From Nymphaea colorata (Eukaryota > Streptophyta > Magnoliopsida > Nymphaeales > Nymphaeaceae), in contig NC_045144.1 in the NCBI RefSeq assembly GCF_008831285.2, positions 1,178,001 through 1,242,000 of the forward strand: DNA of 64,000 bases, given 5' to 3'. Below the pieces are notes generated by a model that saw nothing but the letters and a program-made list of their open reading frames with translations, searched no databases and was not told the origin of the DNA. This document shows positions 10,872 through 22,216 of the stretch, piece by piece; within the stretch, counting starts at the first letter, position 1, and each line of letters begins with the position of its first letter. The translations under genes and the position numbers were made by a program.

Positions 10872-11713
10872 AGGACCGTGGTGTAGGTACTGTGAGTAGC
10901 TTTAAAATAGGGAAGGGAAGTTGGTCGATCAAGGCAGGGCATCTTTCAAATGTGATGTCATTAGCATATCAGTTTTCTACATGCTTTTGTGGTTGATGCT
11001 GATTTGTGTTGAAGTTGGTGATATACGTGAGAGACTTCCTACATGAAAAAGGATGAAAAGTAGTAGAAACTTGTTATTTTGCTTGAGGAGTCATATTTAG
11101 CACTTGGTAAGTCCTATAAAAAAGACATCAATTGCTTCTGATGTAACAGATTTTGATTTTTTCTGGTTGTCATGGTGTTCATAATTCCTGTTCTTCCATA
11201 GCCACCATATTGCCATGGGAAACACAATCTTCCAACTTCACATACGTATTTTGATTTGGGCCTTTTTATTCCACCTCTTAAGTCTGCGTCTCTGCCACCA
11301 AGTCTGCAACCTTAATATCAAGGATGATTGAACTGTCATATAATGTATATTAATGGTTCTATTCAACAGGGTGGCTCCTTTTTTTTGGCTTGTCTTCCAC
11401 TGAAAGTGAAATGTGGTGGAAGAAAGAAACAAAGTGACAGCTCATGCCCTTTGAGTCCTCTTGCATGTAGAGATAGAGACAAAGAGAGGGAGAGAGGAAA
11501 AGAGATGGGAATTACATGTTTTATTCTTATTTTAAATAGTAGTTTGTGCTGCCGAGTGGGAGAGAGAAATTAGTTAAACTGGCACCCCCAAGTAATTTTA
11601 TAGGAAATGGAACATAGATTAAACAATGTGCAAACTGTTAAGCTCAAAGAAATAAGACACAAAAATACAATTGGCCTCATAGATGGCTCATTGTTTGAAA
11701 TTATTGGGTTGTA
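10872..11713 (+). repeat. Direct repeat U, copy C (842 bp)
   Basis: Full-length match to 4421-5279 with the same start and end motifs. See copy A for interpretation. Confidence 0.85.
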
Positions 11714-11738
11714 CAAAAGGGTGAGCAATAAGCCGAGT

Positions 11739-12060
11739 ACTGTTCACACCCCACCCCTTTCTCAAAGGGGGTCGAAATGTGAATCAGCAAAGTTCTTTAA
11801 AAATTGAGGTTTTGAAGAAAATATTTCAAGAGAAAGGGATCTGCCCATCGGTACGAGGTCCAACCGTCCCAGACACCTTTAACAGGGGTAATTGGACCAA
11901 GGACAAAGGATCACTTGCATCATGCACGAGTTATTGATGCAAATCCTATATGCATGTGCATTGAGATTTTGGATTTCAGAACCAAAATTCATTTTGAATA
12001 AGTGACTTGAACTTGTTTTGAAAATGAATTTGGAGATTGGAGAGTTTTCAAGTTAACCAT
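11739..12060 (+). repeat. Retroelement-like block V, copy 1
   Basis: It starts TGTTCACACCCCACCCC, includes AAAGGGATCTGCCC, GTACGAGGTCCAACC and CAGGGGTAATTGGACCAAGG, and ends in GAGTTTTCAAGTT. The central 300 bp recur at 26770-27115. The TG-CACCCC opening resembles the start of some plant Ty3-gypsy LTRs. This is inference, because no matching second LTR, primer site or polyprotein is linked to it here. Confidence 0.6.
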
Positions 12061-14730
12061 GCCGAGGCCAGCCAGCAGTGTGGCTGAAGGCGAGATAGGG
12101 CCATTGCTGCGGCAGCAGGGCAGCTAACCATGCAGAAGGTGTCGACCACGGCGCCGACGCATGTCGGGTCAAGAGCACGTGAGTGGGTGGCACCACAAGG
12201 CACCTAGGCGAGGTTGAAGGACCAACTCTTGGATTCCCTTTAGCCAACACTCATGTGGCTGCAGTGGGAGGTGAGCATGGAGCAGCAAAGGCTGAAAGGA
12301 GAGAGTCTGGCTGGAGCTGAGTTCCGTGGAGATTGACGATCAGAATAGTGGACCACAACTCAGTTTAGGCCAGATCAAAGCGGATGTCGAAACGTTTACA
12401 AAAACAACAGAGCAGCCTAGGGCAAACCTAGGTAAGTTACCCCTTGGATTCACAAGTCTGAGATCTTTTGGAGAGGTCGCAAATGGATCAACATCTGCGC
12501 CCATGTTTGATTTGCTTTAGCACTTTGTTTTAGTTGCTTTTGTAACGTCTCAGTTATAGACACTTAGAATCGTTTTGCATTTGTCTCATCTCAGGTTAGA
12601 GCTTTAGAACCGAGACACTTTTGATGTATATAAGTCTTGTACAAAGGGGAAACCCTAAACACATTTTATGCCAATGAAGAATTGAGTATCGTTTTCACTC
12701 CTCCTTCTCCGTGTGGGGATTGTCTTCTCCACTTGTTCTCAACCGACGGTGGCCAGAGCTCTTCTCCAACCCCAACCAGCATGGTCGGAGCTCTTGTTTC
12801 ACCCATGGGCTTCCTCTTTCTCTTCATCTTCTCTCTATTAAAGTCCTTTCTTCCATAGCTGAGCGGATTCAAGGTTGTAGATCTCATGAAGGGGCTACCA
12901 GCGACCTCCTTCAATGGTTCTTCATACCACCTATGTATCCCAACCAGCAAGGTATTATTCAATCCACGGTGCATTCGTCCTAACCACAAGGACGTTGAGA
13001 GGCTGGGATTGATCTATGGGAAGGCTGCATAGGAGAATGATGTTCAACACTTGGGTGATTTCTTCCTATGTAGCATCGACGACCGGCATCCTTTGAAGAT
13101 AGGCAAGTACCCGTTCTCCCCTTGGTACTTCCATTTGAAGGTTGTTCTATAGATCTGAATGAACTAGCCCTAAGGTACACGATCTGGCCCATCTTGCTTG
13201 GTCCATGGGTTTTAAAATGGCAAAACTAGTTGTAGATCCTAGATCAGGTGAAGGAAGAAGCTGCTTAGGGACGACGCGGTTCTATCCTTTCCACGGGGCA
13301 GTTCTACATCGGAATCTTAAGGCTGAACCCTGAGTTTGATCGAGACATCTCTAACCACCGACAGCCCTCATTCAACATTTGTAGTGGAAAAGAGATTCGG
13401 CAGAAAGCTGTCATTCGATGGCCATCGAGATCCTATTCTTCTGTTGGATCTAAGCTGCTGGAACCGCCACAGCCACAGATAGAACAAGGGGCAGGTTCCA
13501 ACAAAACTGGTGTGTGAAGTCATGCATATCAGTTTGGACGCCCATTAGTTACTAGTGTCTTGGCCTAGTTTGGCTGGAATCAGAGGAGTATCGGTCGAGC
13601 TGTGCGTGACGGATGAAGACCGGTTGTGCGTCGGCAACTTTCTGGCAACACCTCACCAAAACAGCTAGCCGTTGCCCCGAAAACATTCTAGGATTGCCCA
13701 TGGATTATAACCACCATATTCTCTTAAGGTGTAATTTGTAAAGGGCAGTTCTGGCTTTTCATTGAGAGCTCATGCTAGGTGTTGAGAAACCCAAGCCGCC
13801 AGCCACATTTTGCAACTCTCTCGCTGCCAGAATTATTGGATGGAGCAGCCTCCCTCGAGCGCCAACAGTCCTCTTTGTAACAGTCCACCACAAAGGCAAG
13901 TCCCCTTATAGCGTGTCCCACTCCTATGCATTCCAAAAAGGTAGGAGCCAGCCACCTCCACGCGCTTCCCCTTTCCCCACTTTCCATAACCGCCCTGAGA
14001 TCCTAGCCCATGATCTCTTATCTCCAAAACAAGAAACCTTCCATGCGCCATTACCCCTTGCCATATCCAACCCTTCATTCCCCCATGCGCTTTCCAATTT
14101 CTCCACGTGCCATACCTTTCCATAACGGCCCCTCATCCTTCCTATCCATTACGCACAACTCTCTTGCCATAATCTGCGGCCACCTCATCACTAGCCGTTG
14201 CTAATGTGAGACTTTCCTAAAGTAGAGGAAGTGTCGCCACCTTACACCAACTGACCCTAACACCTAATCATCCATCATTCCCATCCTACCCTTGCCCTTT
14301 AGACCTAACCTCACTGCATGCCACCTACATATTAGCCATACCCGAACCTACCTCTCTTAACCACAACCGAGCCTAGCATTTTGTCGAGCCCAGACAAGGT
14401 CACATCAGACCCAGCTCAGCTCAACCCAACCAAGACCCTCCTACTTATCCTCACCAAGGCGGACCTATCCTCTATGGCAGAATTAAGGAGCGCCTTCACC
14501 TTCGAGGCAACCGAGCCTCTATCCACTGGAGCCTACTCATCACCAGCAAGGAGTGCCGTAGCTGAGAAGGATACCCCTCTCGTATTCCAGCAGCAATCGG
14601 CAGAAGCTTTCACTTCCCTCGGCCAGGTGGGCCGAGTCCTTCATCCTCGGTTGCTGAAATACTCGAGGGCAGCACCAAGCTGCCGGTTCTCACCTGAGTC
14701 CTTTGCAGAGAAAGAAAGTGTAAACTAATA
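12061..14730. other. GC-richer block, possible LTR-retroelement or LARD relic
   Basis: Base composition is clearly richer in G and C than both flanks. A promoter-like GATGTATATAAGTC followed by AAAGGGGAAACCCTAAAC (about 12624-12660) resembles the transcription start region of a plant LTR. Several overlapping frames of 60-117 codons exist on both strands (for example 13772-14125 and 14381-14728 on the plus strand). None shows a retrotransposon or host motif I recognise. Block V copy 1 immediately upstream supports a retroelement origin. No function is assigned. Confidence 0.4.
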
Positions 14731-14739
14731 TTAGATGAC

Positions 14740-15534
14740 AAAAATACCTATCACTTTTTTCTTTTTAGTATTCTGTCGTCCATTCATTATAATGAATCAA
14801 ATAGTCGTTAACTTTGAAGAATCAAAGTCACCATTTAATTTTCTGCTATATATATAAAAATATAAAAGAGGCATAGAATGATATGGCCAAAATGACCATA
14901 GCATACCTGCAAACCCTCAGCGCATGATCCTCTGCCCAATGAACTATCAGCATATGAGAGCCCGTAACATCGTGGGGTGGAATGACGTCTGCATATATAT
15001 GTATAGAGAGAGGAGCGTGTGGGAGAGAGATTTTCATTTTCAACCACTTCAAGGTTCATGGTTTAAGGAGGTCAATTGACAGGTTTTGGAGCAGGGACTA
15101 CCATGCCTTATTGCCTTACAAAGGCAACACTGATAAAAAAATTTGAAATACCACTAGGACAATCTCTTCTTCCAATGTATTCAGCAGTTATTGCGGTCAC
15201 CTTAGGTAATATGTTAAAGTGTCTCCGTCCTTCCTTCAAATATTTGTGTTTGAAAACTCTTCAACACTAATATTCAGATCTTGATTGTGCAGAGCCAAAT
15301 GAAAAAACACACAAAAAAAAAATTGTGGAAGTCCAAGAAGCCACTTTGAGATTTACCAAAGCTTAACCATTGGAAGATGCTACTAACTTTTCTCCATTGT
15401 GATCGGCCACATGCTTCTTCTCTCCACAATTTCCAAATCCAAATCCTTCCCTTCGTCAGCACGACCTTAACTATGACTTCCATTATAAATATCAACACAT
15501 TTCTCCTTAATACAGCAACCATTTAGCCCTCACC
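14740..15534 (+). other. 5' flank of protease copy A, duplicated upstream of copy B
   Basis: Landmarks (CATTCATTATA, GAGAGAGA, GGTTTTGGAGCAGGG, CAATCTCTTCTT and TAAAGTGTCT) recur in order at 20938-21629. The duplication that produced copies A and B therefore carried about 0.7-0.8 kb of upstream DNA, presumably including the promoter. Confidence 0.8.
15484..15491 (+). promoter_or_regulatory. Putative TATA box of protease copy A
   Basis: TATAAATA lies 51 bases before the ATG at 15535, and an identical motif at the same spacing precedes copy B (21579-21586). Position and conservation between copies support a core promoter. Confidence 0.5.
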
Positions 15535-16862
15535 ATGGCTTCTTCTCCTCCTTACCATTCCGCCTCCTCCTCCAGCTGCTCCTGCTTGCAATACTGACTA
15601 ACCTTATCACTATATTCGCTTCCAAACCTCTCGGCTTTTCTATACACCTCATTCATTGAGACTCATCTCTGTCACCTCTCTATGACCCTTTATCCACTCT
15701 AGCTCTACGAGCGAAGCAGGCGGCTCTGTCCTCCCGCTGGAATGCTTCACGGTTTGCCAATACCACCAGCATGATCACCAGCCCAATGATGCCAGGCTTC
15801 GGCTAGTATCTCATGAAACTCTCACTTGCTACACCATCCCACCTCTACTGGGCCACTCTCGTCACTGTTAGCGACCTCATATGGACGATGTGCCATCCTT
15901 GTGACTCCTGCTCCGGCCAAACATCAATGTTTGATCCACTTCAGTCATCCACCTACAAGAGCCAGACCTGCTCTGCCAGCTCTTGCATGGAACTGCCCAT
16001 TCATGGTTGCACTATCAACCAACTTTGCGGATTCATATATTCCTATGAAGACAACTCCTTCGTAGAAGTGATACTGGCCTCGGAAACGCTCTTGTTTGAC
16101 AATGGTGCTGGCACCATCAAGCTTCCAGAAATTGTCTCTGGTTGTGTTCATCAGGATGGCCCTCCTAATCCCTCCTTGCTTGAAGTTCCTGACCTTGTTG
16201 GCCTCGGAGGTGGTCCTCTCTCACTTGTAAATCAGATTGGCTCTTCTATTGATGATAAATTTGCCTACTGTCTTCCTCCCAATAGCAATGAAATCACGTC
16301 AGACAGCTCAAATCCGGTAAGGACACAGAGTTTTCAGGCCAGGAAGGGGTTCAAGAAGTGCCAATGGCACCAGGTGGTCCTCACGTATCATGTGCTCAAC
16401 CTAATTGACATAAGCATCGGAAACAACAGACTCAAGATACAATTTGGTGGTGCACAGATGACTGCATTGTTGGGAGATGCCAGATCGATCATTATAGACT
16501 CGGGTACCACACTGACTTATCTTGCAAAGGATGTGTACGATCAAGTCGCAAATGTGGTGGCTAACGTCATAAACCATGAATGCTTCTATCCAGCTAAACA
16601 GGATTATCTGTGTCACCATGTAGAGAATAATGGTGATCCATATGAAGGGTTGCCGGAGATGACCTTTCATTTCGCCAATGCAGACTGGAAGCTGCCACCT
16701 TCAAATATCTTTAGGATGGTTGAAAGTGTAATCGCCTGCTTAGCCATTAAAGACGGAGAGGTGCCCATCTTCGGTAATGTTGTGCAGCCGAACATGCATG
16801 TGAAGTATGATTTGGGGAAGAGGCTGCTTTCTCTTGCACCAGCTGAATGTACCCAAGGCTAA
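15535..16862 (+). pseudogene. Aspartic protease copy A (nepenthesin/CDR1-like, A1 family), degenerate
   Basis: The family consists of secreted pepsin-like endopeptidases with two catalytic aspartates. The start is the ATG at 15535, aligned with copy B. A small indel within the first 30 bases shifts the frame. The leucine-rich signal peptide then reads on in a second frame to FASKPLGFS, and the family's LIH-R-D-S motif has a stop at 15657-15659. A second stop (TAG, about 15806) replaces E in GEYLMKLSL. From 15813 the frame is open for 349 residues to TAA 16862. The first catalytic DTG is VTV (15861-15869). The second, IIDSGTTLTYL, is intact (16497-16505). Cysteines of the nepenthesin insert (CHPCDSC) and the C-terminal YDLGKRLLSLAPAEC are present. 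It is single-exon, like CDR1 relatives. Almost certainly not an active protease. A truncated pseudo-protease from 15813 cannot be excluded without transcript data. Confidence 0.9.
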
Positions 16863-16863
16863 T

Positions 16864-16866
<3 letters not shown>

Positions 16867-16951
<85 letters not shown>
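16867..16951. repeat. (TA)n microsatellite in the 3' UTR of protease copy A
   Basis: About 42 TA units begin 5 bases after the stop codon, at the same position as the microsatellites of copies D and C. Confidence 0.98.
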
Positions 16952-16954
<3 letters not shown>

Positions 16955-17076
16955 TTTCTTTTGTGATGATCTCTGTATTGGTCTACTATTGGCAGCTTTG
17001 GACGCTGCTTAATTATGTTTTATGTCAATGGAAGATCTGAGTGTCATGTAGTCGATGTTGTTAGTTTTCCACGTAC

Positions 17077-17082
17077 AATAAA
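17077..17082 (+). promoter_or_regulatory. Putative polyadenylation signal of protease copy A
   Basis: AATAAA lies in a 3' flank whose surrounding bases (GATGTTTTCCCCTCCGTTTA just after) match the flank of copy D. Confidence 0.45.
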
Positions 17083-17179
17083 TGTATGTGTTTCGTTTTA
17101 AGGATGTTTTCCCCTCCGTTTAAGCTTTAAGGTTAAGTTATATATGTCTACATGGCAATTATGAATATTATCTAGGCTT

Positions 17180-17445
17180 TGGCAGTCGCTGATACTCACA
17201 ATTCTGTTGCTAATAGGTAATCGTGACAGCTAAAACTCCACCACTACAAGTCCCGTTGCCTACACTATTACAGATGAAATGGCCATGGTGTGTTGGTTGA
17301 ATTTGTTGCGACATAAGCTGGTTTAGGTAAGCATAATGGCCACGGAATGTGCCAAAACTTTGACATGAAATTTTGTGATGCATAACAAAATGTGCTCTTT
17401 GACTGTTGTATCTGCCACTTAACTACACAATGTCTACGGTTTGTG
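17180..17445 (+). repeat. Dispersed repeat S, copy 2 (short)
   Basis: It matches about 430-700 of copy 1 (CAGTCGCTGATACTCAC, AATCGTGACAGC and ATAATGGCCACGGAATGTGCC). The remaining part of the repeat is absent. It lies at the same distance after protease copy A as copy 1 lies after copy D. Confidence 0.75.
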
Positions 17446-18610
17446 TCGGTATTTTGTTAAAACTTTAATGCTGATATGCTGTGCTATGCTACGTCTCTTG
17501 AAGTTAAACACGAAACCATCCAAGAACATACTTTCATATGGCGAGACTCACATTTATTTACTTGCTATAGACAAAAGCTGCTCATGAATTCTTAGCATCA
17601 TAACGACTGTGTTGTTTCAAGAAAGCAAGAAAGCCAAAAAATTCCTTTAAAAGTAGGGTTGTTCCATCTTGCGTGAAAATGCCGTCACTGTACAAGGAAA
17701 GCCATTCAATTTGACTTGTTATAAATATACAGATAGTTAAATGATCAATTTATTATATGTTTCCCAATAACTTATTAATTTAAAAAATGATTAATTTCAT
17801 ATATGTTTTCTAATAATTTATTCTTAAGATCATATCTGTAAGGTTAAATCGAAAAAAATACATTGTAATCATTGCAATCTGGTTTTTATTATGTATATCG
17901 AAAGATGACAGAAGTATAAAATCAAACGAATGTGCTGCATATAATATTGCGGATGACAAAACATGTATAAATCAAACATTGTATTCGTCATAAACATTAT
18001 GTTGCCATGGCATCAGCCGCAACCATTGTGATGACATGCTTTCTTACACCAAACATGTCAGACCAAAACTAAAAAAAAGAAAAAAAAAGAAAAGAAAATA
18101 AAATTTAAGGGGTAGGTACATCACGTGCCCAATTAATAATTTTCAATAATACTTGGATGGCGGATTGCAGACAAAGATTATCCAGGTGAGGCCGGCGTTG
18201 ACTCAAACTAAGTTGGAACTTGGGCCATATGAATCTCTAAATAATGTAAAAAATAAGATTATTCTGGTCAACTTGATATTAAAGATACAATTATTTTTTA
18301 AATGTTTTAATATTATTTTGAGAAGTACATCAAGCAAGTTGTAACCAGCAGACGGCGAATTTCGGGAATATACAAGCATTAATATTTCGGGAATTTGCTT
18401 GTGAAATATTATGACGTGACTGATTATATTCGTCCACACCACATTGCATAATGGAATAATTGGAATTCAGTGCAAGCGAATGTCAATAGATCTTCTTTGT
18501 CAGTTACGTATCTGAATCCGATAGACTTAATATTCTGGTTTGGTGACCGAAATAAGATCCAATTAATAGTAGTAGGATTCTCAGATTTTTAAATAGCATA
18601 GAGAGTTGCG

Positions 18611-18645
<35 letters not shown>

Positions 18646-19419
18646 GAGAGAGAGAGAGAGAGATAAAGAGAATTGAAACGAATCAGCTACCGATATGGTC
18701 ATACATTCTTTTTTTTTTTTTTTATGTTGCTAAAAACTTTCATAAAAGATACATTTTGCTGTTAAAGTATGTGGTCAAGCAATTGTCACTCACAAATATA
18801 TCATCTGACCATATAAGTGGTTAGGTGTTTTATGTATAGAAAGATTGAATGGCGATCTAGTTGTTTGAGTCACTCAGCCATCTAACCATGACCATCTGAT
18901 TTATCATAGCAGATGACTAAGAAAAAAACAAAGAGAAAACAAAAACAGACATTTTCGTCGTCTAATATTTGTTTTTATATTTTCTCCATGTTTTTCTCTT
19001 AACTCTCCAATATCTGCACTAGATGGATGCCAGCTTTGGTTAAATGGCTGGGTAACTTTATAGTGAGAGTGACCATTCGACCAATTTTATACATGTATTT
19101 TGCCTGAAACTAAGGAGCATTGAAATGAAATGAACAGATGAAATTATACGTAGATTGGTCTATTAATTATATGCAGATTGGTCTATTAAGATACGAGTCG
19201 AATTTGTATTCCTTTAATAAGGTTGATGATATTCCTTCATAAAAAATTTTGTAGATTAAAGCTTGTTAACTGCAGGTTGCTCTATATATGACCATGACTA
19301 ATTTTTTCAGATATTTCCACAAATACTGCACTTGCACCAACTGCTTTTATTTAACTAGTCATCTCCAAGACGCAGTTAAACGATAAGAGTTGCTACTCCG
19401 TCATTTCACTGTTCCAGCC
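17446..19419. other. AT-rich stretch between protease copies, no gene recognised
   Basis: Apart from the microsatellite at 18613-18662, I see only homopolymer-rich AT sequence and short frames without motifs. Confidence 0.4.
18613..18662. repeat. (TA)n(GA)n microsatellite
   Basis: A TA run is followed after ATGT by a GA run. Confidence 0.97.
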
Positions 19420-19627
19420 TAAGGTTCTGTTTGATAGCCTCAGATCTTAGATTCAAAGCTGCATAAAAAGGTATGTTTTGGGTGATCCTTAGTTTCGGTT
19501 ACCTAGATTTTAAATCCTTGCTACATGTCAACAACTATGGATTTCAAGTCAGATGAGTGGAGGGGGGTAGGTGGTTTGATCATAAATCCATAGATTTGAG
19601 ATCCTAGATGAAACAAACACAACCTAA
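19420..19627. mobile_element. Tourist-like (PIF/Harbinger) MITE, about 205 bp
   Basis: The left end GGTTCTGTTTG and the right end CAAACACAACC are inverted repeats with one mismatch. A further partial match between the arms (CTCAGATCTTAGAT and ATCCTAGAT) follows. TAA lies immediately outside both ends (19420-19422 and 19625-19627), the 3 bp target-site duplication expected of PIF/Harbinger MITEs. It has no coding capacity. Confidence 0.7.
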
Positions 19628-20794
19628 ACTAATTTATAACTAAACGACCCAGAAATTCTGAAACTTTTGTGTGTCGACGAAATGCACTTATACATCAACA
19701 GGAACTGATGATTCAAGCAAGAAATTTTAGGTGATGTTATATATCCAGCCTTTGGTGCATTTACTTTTGGATTGGACTGTAGCAGGAAATGTTAATTATC
19801 TACCATACTTGGCACAGTTTTACAAATTAAAGATCAGGAAATTGTCGTCCAACCAAGACAACTGTAATATTTTTTTTAACTTACTAAAAATGCAAAAAAA
19901 AAGGAAAGAGAAAAAGAAGACCAGCAATAAAAAAAAGAAAGACAAAAGTTGACCAGAGCTGATTGTCTTCCACATGGTGCTTATTCATCAACAGCAATCG
20001 AAGTGCATTTTAATCTGCCAAAAAGGAGACAAAGAGGGTATTATTTTGGTAAGCAGATCTGCATCTACTGTACATGTCAAATAGCTCTTGATGTAATTCC
20101 ATTTTCACACAGTTTCCTGCATCAAGTAAAATAACAAAATAGCAAGTACCATGCAATTTGTCGACAGAAAACAAAAAGATAAGTATGAAGGAGCTCACAT
20201 CCTCTTTCAGTGGAAGCAATAGACCATTTTAGATGTCCACAAGCTATTATCGGTAACCTGGCCCGAGAGAATGGCTATCAGCTAACAACAACCAAAAGGT
20301 CGACTGCTCTTTTCAAGGACAAAGAGTTCAAACATATAAAGAGAAAGAGTCCAAGATTATGCTCTGATGTCAAGATTTATCCGGCTGAGTTTTCATTCTT
20401 TTAGCCTAGCGGAGGGCTGGCCACCACCCAAAATTTGTTGGTTAATAATATTTATGGGCCATGCATGTGAAAGCAAGTTCAACCTCAAACCAAACATGGA
20501 ATGTTTTACGTTCTTGAGAGTGGAAAAAAAATCACTCAATGCATGAGTTTGTTAGTGGCCAGGTAATGCCTGCCAATCACTGCTACCATGGAAAAAAGCT
20601 ACTGATACTCTTAAACGTTTTTTTATATATGTAATTCAAATATGTAAGATAACATTATCAGATGAGTAAACCGAGAAACTTGGAAGTTTGATAAATAATG
20701 GCCAAAGCATCGTGAACTATTGCTGCAAGAAAAATAGTCGACACTTTTTCAATGACAGATTTTTAATTTTTGATGACCAGTCAACATCCAGTAT
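19628..20794. other. Intergenic stretch without a recognised gene
   Basis: A segment around 20310-20430 (GTTCAAACATATAA, AGTCCAAG, ATTTATCC and AGCCTAGCGGAGGGCTGGCC) has a shorter diverged relative at about 35040-35115, so it belongs to another dispersed repeat. Frames of up to 73 codons have no motif I know. Confidence 0.4.
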
Positions 20795-20802
20795 GTATAT
20801 AC

Positions 20803-20840
<38 letters not shown>

Positions 20841-20841
20841 A
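20803..20841. repeat. (TA)n(TG)n microsatellite
   Basis: TA run followed by TG run. Confidence 0.96.
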
Positions 20842-21578
20842 TTCTTATAAAGATCATTAAATCAGTCGTGATGGATGGTTGAGAAATAAATAAGTAAAAA
20901 AAACATATAAACTAATCATATATAAGAAAAATACTCGTCACATTTTTCTTTTTATTTTTCTCTCATTCATTCATTATAGTGAATCAATCGGCCCTCATGA
21001 GTGAGCAGAGTAACTTTGAATAATCATATGAAATATCAGCGGGTGAAAGCCCATAATATCTAAGGGTAGAAAGACATCTATGTATATGTGTAGAGAGAGA
21101 ATGGGACAGAGATTTTCACTTCAAGCTTGATGGTTTAAGCTGGTCAATGGACGGGTTTTGGAGCAGGGATACCGTGCCTTACAAGGGCAACACAAATGAC
21201 AAAAACTTCAAACAATCTCTTCTTGCAACGTATTCACCGGTTATTGCCGTCACCATTGATAATACATTAAAGTGTCTGTCCTTCAAATATTTGTGAGGAA
21301 AGTCTTCCAATATTTGTGATCCAAAGTTTTGAAGACTAATATTCAGATCTTGATTTGACTGGGTCCAATGAAAAGACAGAAAAAAAAAATTGTGGAAGTC
21401 CAACCAACCACTACGAGCTTTGCTTAAGTGTAACATGCTACCAACTTTTCTCCATTGTGATGGTTACTAATTACACCAATGAATATGTTACTTAGTTTGA
21501 TCACATGTTTATTTTCTGCACAATTTCCAAATCCACGTCCCCACCTTAATCAGCAGTGACCTTAACTATAACTTCCAT

Positions 21579-21586
21579 TATAAATA
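21579..21586 (+). promoter_or_regulatory. Putative TATA box of protease copy B
   Basis: TATAAATA sits 51 bases before the ATG at 21630, as in copy A. Confidence 0.5.
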
Positions 21587-21629
21587 TCTACGCATTTCTC
21601 CTTAATACGGCAACCTTTTAGTGCTCACC

Positions 21630-22216
21630 ATGGCTGCCTTATCCTCAGCATCCCGCCTTCTCCTCCAGCTGTTCCTACTTGCAGTGCTGCCTAGCCCTAC
21701 CAGCATATTCGCTTCCAAACCTCTTGGCTTCTCCATAGACCTCATTCATTGAGACTCATCACTCTCTCCTCTCTATGACCTTTCATTCACTCTAGCCCAA
21801 CAAGCCAAATAGTTCGTTTTGCGCTCCATATTGCACTGCCGCCGCATCACTTCACTATTTGCCAAAACCACCAGCATGATCTCTAGCCCCGTGATGCCTG
21901 GCTCTGGCGAGTATCTCATGAAACTCTCACTTGGTACCCCATCCCCGCCTCTACTGGGCCACCCTCGACACTGGTAGCGACCTCATATGGACGACATGCC
22001 GCCCCTGTGACTCCTGCTCCAGCCAAACATCAATGTTTGATCCATTTCAGTCGTCTACCTACAAGAGCCAAAGCAGATCCACCAGCTCTTCCATGAAGTG
22101 CCCCACGATGGTTTCACTGTCAACCAACTTTGTGGATTCAGATATTCCTATGGAGACAAGTCCTTCATAGAAGGGATACTTGCCACCGAGACACTTGTTT
22201 GACGATTGTGCTGACA
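21630..22216 (+). pseudogene. Aspartic protease copy B, N-terminal half, cut by a gypsy element
   Basis: ATG 21630 opens a good secretion signal (LLLQLFLLAVLPSP) followed by FASKPLGFSIDLIH. A TGA at 21750-21752 then replaces R in the family motif, the same stop that copy A has. A further stop (TAG, about 21809) follows. The segment PGSGEYLMKLSLGTPSPP is intact, but a one-base change just after it shifts the frame. In the shifted frame the catalytic ATLDTGSDLIWTTC and the C-rich CRPCDSC are preserved, so unlike copy A the first active-site motif survives. Homology ends at about 22216 in the sequence matching copy A's LLFDNGAG. Beyond this, reverse-strand Ty3-gypsy RT begins. The second catalytic aspartate and the C-terminus are therefore absent. 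Non-functional. Confidence 0.92.

Noticed and set aside
4421-11713. Repeat U copies as LTRs of one 7.3 kb retrotransposon
   Set aside because: The ends are not TG/CA, there is no primer site beside them, and the enclosed copia has its own 349 bp LTR with a primer site.
13772-14125. 117-codon plus frame in the GC-richer block
   Set aside because: Several frames on both strands are open together because of base composition, and no domain is recognisable.
14381-14728. 115-codon plus frame in the GC-richer block
   Set aside because: No motif, no clear promoter or codon pattern, and it lies in a probable retroelement relic.
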